A stretch of 45,217 nucleotides of DNA from Rhodospirillaceae bacterium. Lineage in GTDB: Bacteria; Pseudomonadota; Alphaproteobacteria; Dongiales; Dongiaceae. Shown here piece by piece: positions 24,674-33,408 of the stretch (position 1 is the first letter of the stretch; each line of letters starts with the position of its first letter). The position numbers were made by a program, and so were the translations under genes. The notes beneath the pieces are model-generated. The model saw only the letters and a list, made by a program, of their open reading frames with translations. It searched no databases and was not told the DNA's origin. The stretch lies in contig SSEL01000084.1 in NCBI GenBank assembly GCA_008012315.1, forward strand, positions 1-45,217, written 5' to 3'.

Positions 24674-24682
24674 TCATTCACA
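24674..24682 (+). promoter_or_regulatory. DnaA-box-like site
   Basis: TCATTCACA matches 8 of 9 positions of TTWTNCACA. It lies upstream of the rhodanese gene at the edge of the candidate origin interval. Confidence 0.3.
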
Positions 24683-24912
24683 TCTGCCGGTCATTATTCG
24701 TTGCCCTGAATGCAACTCCATCCGTCAATCGCGGATGATAAGGAAACCGGCAATTCGCTTATCAATGATTGATCGTCAGGCCTTCGCCCGAAGGTTGGTT
24801 CAGGCACAAGGACGAGAACAGCGCGTCAGGCTCAAACCGCGCGTGGCGGCATGATGCCTCCGCGCCGATGCTAGCGTGGATTGCAGTTTTTGATTGAAGA
24901 AGGGAAGGCACC

Positions 24913-25014
24913 ATGAGCGCTGCCATGGCACAGAATATCGATGCGAGTCCGGAAATGATTGGCTTGTTGCATTTTTATCACTACCCTTCTCGAACCTGGT
25001 TCCTCAACGCCTAG
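24913..25014 (+). CDS. Possible 33-residue small protein
   Basis: A short frame MSAAMAQNIDASPEMIGLLH followed by FYHYPSRTWFLNA starts at ATG 24913 and ends in TAG. A good GGAAGG ribosome site stands 6 nt upstream. No family is recognised. It lies alone in the dnaA-rpsT interval. It could be a real small protein, a regulatory leader peptide, or the 5' remnant of a lost gene. Confidence 0.35.
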   Translation: MSAAMAQNIDASPEMIGLLHFYHYPSRTWFLNA

Positions 25015-25049
25015 CGCCCAGCTGTGGAGCTCACCCCACGATCTTGATT

Positions 25050-25336
25050 GCTAGCCGCAGCGCTTCGGGACCAAGTTTTTAATGTCCTGAAATTGTTGAT
25101 ATTTTTATTGGTCACACGAACTGTGACCAACGCTGCCTCACCCGCGGTGTTCTTGGGGATAACTCTACGTGGGGCGACTGCGGAAGGCAATATGATCGAA
25201 TCAAGAACGCCGAAAAAGCAGGACTCCATGACCGTTTTGTGTGAAAAAAGCCACAGTTATACATAGATGCATGTGAGTTGGCTTCGCGTCGCGCTGCAAC
25301 GCAAAGTGGCGAAATATGGTTGACGGGCTAGGGAAA
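25050..25336. other. Candidate replication origin (oriC)
   Basis: Between dnaA and rpsT this interval holds an AT-rich patch (about 25081-25110), a 9-bp inverted repeat (25108-25130), and DnaA-box-like sites at 25154-25162 (TGGGGATAA, 8/9), 25240-25248 (TGTGAAAAA, 9/9 to TGTGNAWAA) and 25257-25265 (TTATACATA, 8/9). GANTC methylation-type sites lie at 25198-25202 and 25222-25226. A cluster next to dnaA is the usual sign of oriC, but boxes this degenerate also occur by chance. Confidence 0.45.
25108..25130. repeat. Perfect inverted repeat with 9-bp arms
   Basis: TTGGTCACA and TGTGACCAA are separated by 5 nt. Each arm matches 7 of 9 positions of a DnaA box, so it could bind DnaA cooperatively; a repressor operator is the alternative. 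It directly follows an AT-rich run. Confidence 0.7.
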
Positions 25337-25374
25337 AAACAATCGCTGCGGCCGTTAAGCCGCAGCGATTGTTT
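25337..25374 (-). terminator. Intrinsic terminator of rpsT
   Basis: A perfect 16-bp stem (AAACAATCGCTGCGGC and its complement) with a 6-nt loop lies 40 nt downstream of the rpsT stop. On the minus strand it is followed by a run of six T. This is a textbook Rho-independent terminator and insulates the candidate origin from rpsT transcription. Confidence 0.92.
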
Positions 25375-25413
25375 AAGCAGGAGTGTCAGTTATATGACGC
25401 GCCTGAAGTTGAC

Positions 25414-25674
25414 TCAGAGCGCCTTAACACGCTTCGTCAGGCGGGACACCTTGCGGGCGACCGTATTGCGATGCAGCAAACCTTTGCTGACGCCACGATG
25501 CATTTCCGGCTGGGCCGCCTTCAACGCGGCTTCCGCCGCGGTCTTGTCGCCGCTGGCGATGGCCAGTTCGACCTTCTTCACTTCCGTCTTGATACGGCTG
25601 GTGCGGGCGCGGTTCCGGTCGGTGCGCGTCTCGGTCTGGCGAATGCGCTTCTCAGCCGATTTATGATGGGCCAT
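25414..25674 (-). CDS. rpsT: 30S ribosomal protein bS20
   Basis: An 86-residue basic helical protein. It opens MAHHKSAEKRIRQTETRTDR, matches the bS20 pattern KSAxKRxRQ, and ends VARKVSRLTKRVKAL. It binds 16S rRNA in the 30S subunit. The length is normal. No strong ribosome site is visible, only a weak GGATC, which is common for rpsT. A strong intrinsic terminator follows, and dapF is divergent. Confidence 0.97.
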   Translation of the reverse strand: MAHHKSAEKRIRQTETRTDRNRARTSRIKTEVKKVELAIASGDKTAAEAALKAAQPEMHRGVSKGLLHRNTVARKVSRLTKRVKAL

Positions 25675-25938
25675 GTTTTTGATCCGTCGAATTCGGTTAT
25701 ATAAGGGCTGTCAATTTTTCAGGGCCGGCTTATACAGGCCGCGAAGCCCAGCGTCAACCACCAGCGGCCAGTGGCTGTTCTGTCCCGATGCCGGCATGGC
25801 TCATTTTCGCCGATAGCGGTGGACATCATCGCCTTGCCGGCTACATATAGCCGGAACCGAAGGCCGGGCTTCCGTGAGATTGGACCGGCTTTGCCATCGA
25901 GAGCGGCGCCGCTGGGCGCCGGAGAGACTGGATTCATC

Positions 25939-26883
25939 ATGTCGGCCCCGCAACCTCATTCCAGGCTTACCGTCGCCGATCCGGCCGCCGGACTGGTTAA
26001 TGCCGGTTTGGCTCATGCGGGCACGCAGCCGAAGCTGGCCTTCAGCAAGATGCATGGGCTGGGGAATGACTTCGTTGTGCTGGATGCCCGCCGGCAGCCT
26101 CTGGCACTCGGCGAGCATCAGTTTCGGGCCATTGCCGACCGCCGGCGTGGCATCGGTTGCGACCAGGTGATCGTCCTGGAATCCCCGCGTCACCCGGATG
26201 CGGATCTCTTCATGCGCATTCGTAACCCGGATAGCAGCGAGGCTTCGGCCTGCGGCAACGCCACACGCTGTATCGCCGCCCGCATCATGGACGAAACCCG
26301 CCGCGACCACGCCGTTATCGAAACGGTCGCCGGCCTGCTGGCGGCGGAACGGCAGCCGAATACCGAAGAGATTTCCGTCGATATGGGCGCGGCCCGGCTC
26401 GACTGGCGCGACATACCCCTGGCGGATGCCTGCGACACCCTGCATCTGCCGATTGCCCTGGGGCCGCTACAGGATGGCGTCGCCGTCAGCATGGGTAACC
26501 CGCATGCCGTTTTCTTTGTGCCGGATGTGATGGCGGTCGACCTGGCGTTGCTCGGCCCGCAGCTTGAACATCATCCCTTGTTCCCGGCCCGGGCCAATAT
26601 CGAAGTGGTGCAGGTGATCGATCGGGGGCGGTTGCGCATGCGCGTCTGGGAGCGGGGCGCCGGCATCACCCAGGCTTGCGGCAGCGGAGCCTGCGCCGTG
26701 CTGGTGGCCGCGGCGCGCCGGAGCCTGACCGACCGCACGGCCGATGTCGTGCTGGATGGCGGCCGGTTGACGATCGACTGGCTGGATAACGGCCATGTGC
26801 GCATGACCGGTGCCTGGGCGCAAAGCTTCAGCGGCGAGATCGATCTCGCCGGGCTCTCGGATCGGGAGGGCGATCATGTCTGA
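25939..26883 (+). CDS. dapF: Diaminopimelate epimerase
   Basis: A 314-residue epimerase interconverting LL- and meso-diaminopimelate for lysine and peptidoglycan synthesis. Catalytic Cys105 lies in SACGNATRC and Cys247 in ACGSGACA; FSKMHGLGNDFVVLDA marks the family start at about residue 35. About 30 residues precede the usual start. ATG 25939 is used with GGAGAG 12 nt upstream; a start nearer residue 33 (no ATG until Met38) is less likely. The stop overlaps the mtaB start by 8 nt, so the genes are coupled, with ftsY following. Confidence 0.95.
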   Translation: MSAPQPHSRLTVADPAAGLVNAGLAHAGTQPKLAFSKMHGLGNDFVVLDARRQPLALGEHQFRAIADRRRGIGCDQVIVLESPRHPDADLFMRIRNPDSSEASACGNATRCIAARIMDETRRDHAVIETVAGLLAAERQPNTEEISVDMGAARLDWRDIPLADACDTLHLPIALGPLQDGVAVSMGNPHAVFFVPDVMAVDLALLGPQLEHHPLFPARANIEVVQVIDRGRLRMRVWERGAGITQACGSGACAVLVAAARRSLTDRTADVVLDGGRLTIDWLDNGHVRMTGAWAQSFSGEIDLAGLSDREGDHV

Positions 26884-28246
26884 TCCCGCCGATCTCACCG
26901 ATATGACCAGACAGGCGCAAACGGGGCCGCAGCAGATGGGGCAGCCGGGCGAGACGCAGCTTCTGACCTTCGGTTGCCGGCTGAACGCCTTCGAGACCGA
27001 GGTGATGCGCGGCCATGCCGATGCCGCCGGTCTCACGGATGCGATCATCGTCAATACCTGCGCCGTCACCGCCGAGGCCGAGCGCCAGGCGCGTCAGGCG
27101 ATCCGCAAGGCGCGCCGGGCCAATCCGGCCGCCCGCATCATCGTGACCGGTTGCGCCGCGCAGATCGCACCGGCGAAATTCGCCGCCATGACCGAGGTCG
27201 ATCATGTGATCGGCAATGAAGAGAAGCTGAAGGCGGAGACCTTCGCGGCGCTCAGTGGCCGCACGCTTGAGGCGCCGGCCCGGGTCGCGGTGGCCGATAT
27301 CATGGGCGTCAAGGAAACCGCCGGTCATCTGATTGCCGGCTTTGCCGAGCGCTGCCGGGCCTTCGTCGAGATCCAGCAGGGTTGCGATCATCGTTGCACC
27401 TTCTGCATCATTCCCTTCGGCCGCGGCAACAACCGGTCGGTGCCGGTTGGCGAGATCGTCACCCAGGTGCGCAACCTGGTTGCCGGCGGGGTGCGTGAGA
27501 TCGTGCTGACCGGTGTCGATATCACCGGCTACGGGGCCGATCTGCCGGGCAAGCCGACGCTCGGCCAATTGGTGCGCCGGCTGCTCAATCTGGTGCCGGA
27601 CCTGCCGCGCCTGCGTCTTTCCTCGATCGATGTGGTGGAGATCGACGAAACGCTGATGGAGCTGATCGGCAGCGAGGAACGGCTGATGCCGCATCTGCAC
27701 CTCTCGCTGCAGGCGGGCGACGACATGATCCTGAAGCGGATGAAGCGGCGCCATAGCCGGGCCGATGCCATCCGCTTCTGCACGGAAGCCCGCCGCCGCC
27801 GTCCCGACCTGGTTTTCGGCGCTGATCTCATCGCCGGCTTCCCGACCGAGACCGAGGAAATGTTCGCCAACAGCTTGGCCTTGGTCGAGGATTGCGGCCT
27901 CACCTTCCTGCATGTCTTTCCCTATTCGGCACGTAGTGGCACGCCGGCCGCGCGCATGCCGCAACTGCGGGGCGATATCCGCCGTGCGCGGGCGGCACGG
28001 TTGCGGGTGGCCGGGCAGGCGGCGCAGGAACGTTATTTCGCCGGCCAGCTCGGCCGGACGGCGCGGGTGCTGGTGGAAAAAATCGAGGCCGATGGCAGCG
28101 CCTTCGGCCATAGCAATCATTTCGCGCCGGTCCGCCTTGCCGCCTTGCCACAATCCTTCATCGCGGGCGGCGTGCTTGACGTCCGCTTCACTGCGCATGC
28201 CGAGACCCACCTGATCGCCGAGCCGGCGATCGCGGCAGCCGCTTAA
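26876..28246 (+). CDS. mtaB: tRNA (N6-threonylcarbamoyladenosine37-C2)-methylthiotransferase
   Basis: A 456-residue radical SAM methylthiotransferase that makes ms2t6A37 in tRNAs reading ANN codons. The N-terminal UPF0004 domain supplies cluster cysteines C34 (FGCRLNAFE), C62 (NTCAVTAEAE) and C93 (TGCAAQ). The radical SAM triad is C170, C174 and C177 in GCDHRCTFCIIPFGRGNNRS. The shortened N-terminal opening and GCRLN signature favour MtaB over MiaB or RimO. It overlaps dapF by 8 nt and precedes ftsY by 23 nt, so the three form an operon. Confidence 0.93.
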   Translation: MSDPADLTDMTRQAQTGPQQMGQPGETQLLTFGCRLNAFETEVMRGHADAAGLTDAIIVNTCAVTAEAERQARQAIRKARRANPAARIIVTGCAAQIAPAKFAAMTEVDHVIGNEEKLKAETFAALSGRTLEAPARVAVADIMGVKETAGHLIAGFAERCRAFVEIQQGCDHRCTFCIIPFGRGNNRSVPVGEIVTQVRNLVAGGVREIVLTGVDITGYGADLPGKPTLGQLVRRLLNLVPDLPRLRLSSIDVVEIDETLMELIGSEERLMPHLHLSLQAGDDMILKRMKRRHSRADAIRFCTEARRRRPDLVFGADLIAGFPTETEEMFANSLALVEDCGLTFLHVFPYSARSGTPAARMPQLRGDIRRARAARLRVAGQAAQERYFAGQLGRTARVLVEKIEADGSAFGHSNHFAPVRLAALPQSFIAGGVLDVRFTAHAETHLIAEPAIAAAA

Positions 28247-28269
28247 CCGATATCCGACAAGTTGATGGT

Positions 28270-29208
28270 ATGACCGACACGACTGGCGAAACTGAAAAGC
28301 GCGGCTGGTTTTCACGCTTGAAAGCGGGCTTGAGCCGCACCTCGAACCGGGTCACCAGCAGCATCAGCGGCGTCTTCACTAAAAGGAAGCTCGACCAGGC
28401 GCTGCTGGATGAACTGGAAGAAGCCCTGATCGCCGCCGATCTCGGCCCGGCCACGGCGGCGCGCCTGATCAAGGTCCTGGGCAAGGACCGCTTCGATAAG
28501 GAAATCACCGAGCAGGAAGTGCGGGAAATCTTCGCGGCGGAAATCGCCAGTATCCTGCGGCCCGTCGCCCAGCCTTTTGCCCTGAAGCCGCTGAAGCCGC
28601 AGGTCGTGCTGGTGATCGGGGTCAATGGCAGCGGCAAGACCACCACCATCGGCAAGCTGGCGAAGCAGTTCCAGGCCGAGGGCAAGAAAGTCATGCTGGC
28701 GGCCGGCGATACCTTCCGGGCGGCGGCGGTCGAGCAATTGAAGATCTGGGGCGAGCGCAGCAATGTGCCGGTCGTGGCGCGCGAGACCGGCGGCGATGCC
28801 GCTGGCCTCGCTTACGATGCCCTGGCGCGGGCCAAGGCGGAGAATGTCGATATCCTGCTGATCGATACCGCGGGCCGTCTGCAGAACAAGGCCGGGCTGA
28901 TGGAAGAATTGGCCAAGATCATCCGCGTCATCAAGAAACTCGATCCCGATGTGCCGCATGACACCCTGCTGGTGCTCGATGCGACGACCGGCCAGAACGC
29001 CCATTCCCAGGTCGAGATCTTCAAGGAAATGTGCCAGGTCACCGGTCTGGTGGTGACCAAGCTCGACGGATCGGCCAAAGGCGGCGTGCTGATCGCCTTG
29101 GCGGAGAAGTTCAAGCTGCCGGTGGTCGCGGTCGGGGTCGGCGAGGGCGCCGAGGATCTGCGTCCTTTCGAAGCCGAGGTGTTCGGCCGGTCGCTGATGG
29201 GGCTTTAA
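28270..29208 (+). CDS. ftsY: Signal recognition particle receptor FtsY
   Basis: A 312-residue SRP GTPase that docks ribosome-nascent-chain complexes at the membrane. Residues about 1-100 form the short A region and four-helix N domain; the G domain has G1 GVNGSGKTTT (117-126), G3 DTAGR (199-203), and G4 TKLD (263-266). The C-terminal GVGEGAEDLRPFEAEVFGRS is standard. The acidic A domain seen in E. coli is almost absent, as in many alphaproteobacteria. It is the last gene of the dapF-mtaB-ftsY run and is convergent with a GMC gene, 25 nt away. Confidence 0.97.
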   Translation: MTDTTGETEKRGWFSRLKAGLSRTSNRVTSSISGVFTKRKLDQALLDELEEALIAADLGPATAARLIKVLGKDRFDKEITEQEVREIFAAEIASILRPVAQPFALKPLKPQVVLVIGVNGSGKTTTIGKLAKQFQAEGKKVMLAAGDTFRAAAVEQLKIWGERSNVPVVARETGGDAAGLAYDALARAKAENVDILLIDTAGRLQNKAGLMEELAKIIRVIKKLDPDVPHDTLLVLDATTGQNAHSQVEIFKEMCQVTGLVVTKLDGSAKGGVLIALAEKFKLPVVAVGVGEGAEDLRPFEAEVFGRSLMGL

Positions 29209-29233
29209 CCGGGTCAGCGATAGCCGCGCGGCC

Positions 29234-30852
29234 TCAACCGTTGGCGGCGCGCCGCAGGATGAGTTCCGACGCCTTTTCCGCCACCATGATCGTCGGCGCA
29301 TTGGTATTGCCCGAGGTGACGGCGGGAAAGACCGAGGCATCAACCACGCGCAGCCCATCGATGCCGAAAACCAGCAGATTGCCATCGACGACGGCTTCGC
29401 CCGGTTGACGGCCCATCCGGCAGGTCGAGGTCGGGTGGTAACAGGTGCTGGCGCGGTTTCGGAAATCCTCGAGAATCGCCTCATCGGTCAGCTGCGCCAG
29501 GGCCGGTGGCAGGGGCTCGTCGATTAGCGCGCGGAAGGATCGCGTAGCCTCGATCCGCTGGATCAAGCGGCCGCCGGCAATGGCTTTAGCCGCATCTTCT
29601 ACCGTCGCCATATAATTGGGATCAATCTGCGGCGGGGCTTCCGGATCGGCGCTGCGCAAGTCGATCCGCCCGCGGCTGGTGGGGCGGCAGGGCTGGAAAC
29701 AAAGAATGAAGCCGGGGAAGGGATCGATCTCGTAATGCCGCGTCGCGCCGCTGCCGACCGAGGAGTAGGTGATAGGATTGAAATAAAGCTGCAGGTCGGG
29801 CTTTGCCGCCTGGGGCTGCGACCGCACGAAGCCGCCGCATTGATTGACGCTGAGACTCATCGGCCCACGCCGCGTGGCGATATAGCGAAGACCGGCACGC
29901 AACCTGCCGGATAAAGGCCGCAGCTCGTTGTTCAGGGTCCTTTGCCGGGATTTGTAGGAATAGGTCATGGCGAGATGGTCCTGCAGATTACCGCCGACCG
30001 CGTCATTCTCCATAACGACGTCGATGCCATGGCGGCGCAGGACCTCGCCCGGACCGATGCCGGAGAGTTGCAGGAGTTGCGGGGTATTGACCGCGCCGCC
30101 GCTGACAATGACCTCGGCCGCGCCATGGCGCGGTGGGTCTGGCCATGGCGCCGGTATTCGATGCCGACCGCCCGCCTGCCGTCGATCAGGATCCGCGTGA
30201 CCAGGGCGCCGGTCTCGACTTTCAGATTTGTGCGACGCATGGCCGGGCGCAGGAACGCATCCGCCGCGGAACAGCGCTGGCCGTTCCGCACATTGATTTG
30301 ATAAAGGCCGACGCCCTCTGGGCTGGAGCCGTTCATATTGTCGGTTTGCGGCAGCGCCATTTCCTTGGCGGCATCGAAGAAATATCGCTTCAGCGGATGC
30401 GCCTGGCCGGTGATCTCGGAAACCGCCAGCGGCCCATCGCCCGTCTTTCGGCCCTGCGGGTCGATGACATGGGTCGAGCGGCTGAAATAGGGCTCGAGAT
30501 CGGCCCAGCCCCAGCCGGTATTTCCCATATCGCGCCAATCGTCGAAATCTTCCGGCAGTCCCCGCAGATAGACCGAGGCATTGATCGAGCTGGAACCGCC
30601 CAGCACGCGCCCGCGTGGCCAATAGATCTTGCGGTTGTTCAGACCGGCCACCGGCTCGGTTTCATAGGCCCAGTTGACCCGGCGGTCGAAGAAGGTCTTG
30701 CCATAGCCGATCGGCACGCGGATCCAGAACCGCCGGTCGGAGCCGCCGGCCTCCACCACCAGCACGTTGTGGCGGCCGTTCTCGGTCAGGCGATCGGCCA
30801 GGACACAGCCGGCCGATCCGGCCCCGATGATGATGAAGTCGAAGCTCGTCAT
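29234..30852 (-). pseudogene. GMC oxidoreductase (choline dehydrogenase-like), frameshifted
   Basis: Corrected, this is about 539 residues, the normal GMC length. The N-terminal FAD site IIIGAGSAGCVLADRL and the signature GRVLGGSSSINASVYLRG are in the first frame, which starts at ATG 30852. The second signature GAVNTPQLLQLSGIGP, the catalytic His in STCYHPTSTCRMG and the terminal GNTNAPTIMVAEKASELI are in another frame. The shift lies near 30118-30119, where a run of three C on the plus strand appears reduced to two. Either the gene is recently inactivated or the base is a sequencing error. The family oxidises alcohols such as choline with FAD. It is convergent with ftsY. Confidence 0.88.
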
Positions 30853-31221
30853 TCAGGCAACTCGGTTTACAGGAAGCGTTTCGGCGCCGCTGATCGGTAA
30901 AGAAACCCCGATTGTAAAGAAACAAGGGGATCGAAAGGGGGGCATGCTTATCCGCGACCGGAATTGGGACCCCTCGGACATGACGTCAGACCTGCTCGTG
31001 CTCGGCTCTTGGCGCTGGTGTTGACGCTGGCGCAACCGCAACCGGGGGGCGCATCTATGCGACCATAGAGAGTTTCTATTTTTATGACAATTGGGTGACG
31101 TGGCATTCTCTCGCAGAGATGCGGCCGCGGGCCCATCACCTATGCCGAGTTAAACGATGCCTGCCCTCCTCACCGTCGCAATCCGTCACGTTGCCCCGCT
31201 ATCCGTCGCGGAGCGGCAGCC
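30853..31221. other. Intergenic, nothing recognised
   Basis: 369 nt between divergent genes (GMC and the EamA transporter). It must hold both promoters. A weak ATAGA-TCTAT stem followed by T residues (31065-31083) is the only structure seen. Confidence 0.4.
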
Positions 31222-32061
31222 ATGACGCTTTCTCTCAGCATGATCCTGATGATCCTGGCGGCGGCGCTGATGCATGCCAGCTGGAACGTCATGGTGAAAA
31301 CCAGCGGTGACAAGCTGCTCAATACCGGCCTGATCATGCTGGGCTTGGGTTTTTGCAGCCTCTTCGCCTTGCCCTTTGTCGGCATTCCCGATGCCGCAAG
31401 CTGGCCTTTCCTGGCCGGTTCGCTGCTGACCCATCTGGTCTATTACATCGGCCTGTCGGGCGGATATCGCCATGGCGATCTAAGCCAGGTCTATCCGATC
31501 GCCCGCGGCTCCTCGCCGCTCCTGGTGGCGATTGCCGCCTGGCTGATCATTGGCGAGACGCTGACACCGCTGCAGATAGGCGGCGTTGCCGCCACGTCGC
31601 TCGGCATCCTCAGCCTGAGCTTCGACAAGCCGATCGACCGGGCGCATAGCTGGCGACCGGTTCTGTTCGGCCTGCTGACCGGGCTCAGCATCATGAGCTA
31701 CACGCTGTTCGACGGACAGGGCGTGCGGCTGGCGGGCGACCGGCTCGGCTATATCATCTGGCTCTTCGTGCTGGATGCACCGCTGGTGACGCTTTATTGC
31801 CTGTGGCGGCGGCCGGCGGCGCTCAATTACTTTCGCGCAAAATGGAAGTTCGGCCTGGTCGGGGGATTGCTGTCGGGCGGCGGCTACGGCATCTCGATTT
31901 ACGCCATGTCACTGGGCGGGCTCGCCAATGTCTCGGCGCTGCGCGAGACCAGCGTCATTTTCGCCGCCTTGATGAGCACCTTCCTGTTGAAGGAGCGTTT
32001 CCGCCACCGCCGCTATGCATCGGTGGCGTTGGTTGCAGCCGGCGCCATCCTGCTGCACTGA
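31222..32061 (+). CDS. EamA/DMT family transporter
   Basis: A 279-residue membrane protein with about ten hydrophobic helices and two EamA repeats. The first repeat includes ALMHASWNVMVKTSGDK and YPIARGSSPLLVAIAAWLII, the second GYGISIYAMSLGGLANVSAL followed by RETSVIFAALMSTFLLKE. The fold is that of drug/metabolite exporters in the inner membrane. ATG 31222 follows GGAGCGGC. It is a single gene, with a hairpin at its stop. The substrate is unknown. Confidence 0.92.
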   Translation: MTLSLSMILMILAAALMHASWNVMVKTSGDKLLNTGLIMLGLGFCSLFALPFVGIPDAASWPFLAGSLLTHLVYYIGLSGGYRHGDLSQVYPIARGSSPLLVAIAAWLIIGETLTPLQIGGVAATSLGILSLSFDKPIDRAHSWRPVLFGLLTGLSIMSYTLFDGQGVRLAGDRLGYIIWLFVLDAPLVTLYCLWRRPAALNYFRAKWKFGLVGGLLSGGGYGISIYAMSLGGLANVSALRETSVIFAALMSTFLLKERFRHRRYASVALVAAGAILLH

Positions 32062-32082
32062 CCGGCCGGATAGCTGGCCGGT
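32061..32082. terminator. Hairpin at the EamA gene stop
   Basis: ACCGGCC and GGCCGGT (7 bp, 8-nt loop) lie at the stop codon, between convergent genes. No T-run, so termination is uncertain. Confidence 0.35.
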
Positions 32083-32111
32083 TAGAAAGACCAGTCAAAG
32101 TCGGTGCGCCG

Positions 32112-32402
32112 TCAGCTATGCAGGTGGCGCGGTTCCTTCAGCAGGTATTTGCCGCTGGCAACCAGGCCAGGCATTGACAGCGATTTCCGCGAACCGGGTT
32201 CGTTGACATTCTGCAGCACCACATGGGGCGTCGCATGCTGATCGGCATAGCTGTGGATGACACGCCATTCCGGAAAACGATTGCGCGGCAGGAAGCCGGA
32301 GCTTTCGACCAGGACGGTGCCGATTTCGAAGGCAGCTTCGTCGTCGTTGATGGCACAAGGATCGGCGGGCTTCCGGCCGAAAGACAATGGCAGCAGTTTC
32401 AC
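32112..32402 (-). CDS. Hypothetical protein of 96 residues, GTG start
   Basis: Opens MKLLPLSFGRKPADPCAIND (GTG 32402) with GGGGAG 8 nt upstream; the GTG at 32411 is too close to that site. It contains AAFEIGTVLVESSGFL and HATPHVVLQNVNEPGSRKSL and ends KYLLKEPRHLHS. No signal peptide or membrane segment. Alternating hydrophobic strands suggest a small beta-rich soluble protein. I do not recognise the family. It converges on the EamA gene. Confidence 0.55.
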   Translation of the reverse strand: MKLLPLSFGRKPADPCAINDDEAAFEIGTVLVESSGFLPRNRFPEWRVIHSYADQHATPHVVLQNVNEPGSRKSLSMPGLVASGKYLLKEPRHLHS

Positions 32403-32618
32403 GAGACACACTCCCCAAAGCCGCGTCTGGAAGGCATCGTCGGTCTGGCCGCGCCGGGAAAGATTGAAACTGTCCGTCGAGCTCGGCCGATATACCGCGT
32501 TTCCAGAGGCGGGGTTACAACCGAGTGTGATCTTTACAAAGAGTTCTTAAGGAATAGTTGTGAATACATAGCAATTTAGGGAATTCGGTTAACTCGGCAA
32601 AATAAGTTCCTGCGCTAA

Positions 32619-32676
32619 CTGCGACAGTCGCTTTTGCCCATCCCTGGCGGCAAAAGCGACTGAACGGGAGTCGCAG
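32619..32676. repeat. Nested inverted repeats after the cyclophilin gene
   Basis: The inner stem has 14-bp arms (CAGTCGCTTTTGCC, 32625-32638, with its complement at 32649-32662) and a 10-nt loop. An outer pair CTGCGAC (32619-32625) and GTCGCAG (32670-32676) flanks it. It lies 2 nt past the cyclophilin stop on the minus strand. No T-run follows, so it may stabilise or terminate the transcript. Confidence 0.6.
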
Positions 32677-32677
32677 C

Positions 32678-33160
32678 TCAGCTTTCGAAACGGATCGAGG
32701 TGATGTGGTCGCCCTTCTTGATCGACTGCATGATGTCGATGCCCTCGATCACCCGGCCGAAAACGGTGTGGACGCCATCGAGATGCGGCTGGGGGGCCAA
32801 AACCAGGAAAAACTGCGAGCCGCCGGTGTCACGGCCGGCATGGGCCATGCTGAGCGAGCCTTCCAGATGCTTATGGGGATTGCCTTCGGTCTCGCAGGCG
32901 ATCCGCCAGCCGGGGCCGCCGGTGCCGACGCCTTCGGGGCAGCCGCCCTGGGCGACGAAGCCGGGGATCACGCGGTGGAAGGTCAGGCCATCGTAGAAGC
33001 CGTCTTTGGCGAGGGTGGCAAAATTGGCCACGGTGTTGGGGGCTGCGTCGGGATAAAGCTCGATCACCATATCACCGCGATCGGTCGACATGACGCAGCG
33101 CGTCAGTTTTTGCAGGTCGGCCGGATCGATTTCATGCACCTTCAACGCACCGCGTCCCAT
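32678..33160 (-). CDS. Peptidylprolyl isomerase, cyclophilin type
   Basis: A 160-residue cyclophilin catalysing proline cis-trans isomerisation. Family landmarks are VIELYPDAAPNTVANFATLA, the catalytic FHRVIPGFVAQGGCP (FHRVI with Arg), the SLSMAHAGRDTGGSQFFLVL segment and HTVFGRVIEG. A 20-residue N-terminal lead precedes the domain; there is no export signal, so it is cytoplasmic. GAGGAG lies ahead of ATG 33160. Two consecutive hairpins precede that site. rppH lies upstream on the same strand. Confidence 0.95.
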   Translation of the reverse strand: MGRGALKVHEIDPADLQKLTRCVMSTDRGDMVIELYPDAAPNTVANFATLAKDGFYDGLTFHRVIPGFVAQGGCPEGVGTGGPGWRIACETEGNPHKHLEGSLSMAHAGRDTGGSQFFLVLAPQPHLDGVHTVFGRVIEGIDIMQSIKKGDHITSIRFES

Positions 33161-33184
33161 TTCTCTCTCCTCATTGGCTTTGCC

Positions 33185-33229
33185 GAGACCGGATAGCGAT
33201 CCGGTCTCCCGCGGCCGCTTCTGCGGCCG
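33185..33229 (-). promoter_or_regulatory. Two consecutive hairpins in the cyclophilin leader
   Basis: GAGACCGGAT-AGCG-ATCCGGTCTC (33185-33208) and CGGCCGC-TTCT-GCGGCCG (33212-33229) are both perfect stems with 4-nt loops. They lie 25 nt upstream of the cyclophilin start. They could end rppH transcription or control cyclophilin expression; no T-run follows the second. Confidence 0.55.
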
Positions 33230-33408
33230 ATAATGTAACTGGGCGACGAAACTATGCGATCGATGCCGGTTTTGTCGACTCCTGATCGGTATAACTTCCT
33301 CTATCGGGTCCGGGTGATTTTGGTCCGATGATCCATGGTTACAAGCGGTGATATCGATAAAACCGGGCCGGGCATTCCCGCGGCAGCGAGACGCTCAGCG
33401 ATCAGGAA

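Noticed and set aside
24761..24773. ATCAATGATTGAT dyad as an operator
   Set aside because: A 6-bp arm dyad this AT-rich is expected by chance, and no positional support was found.
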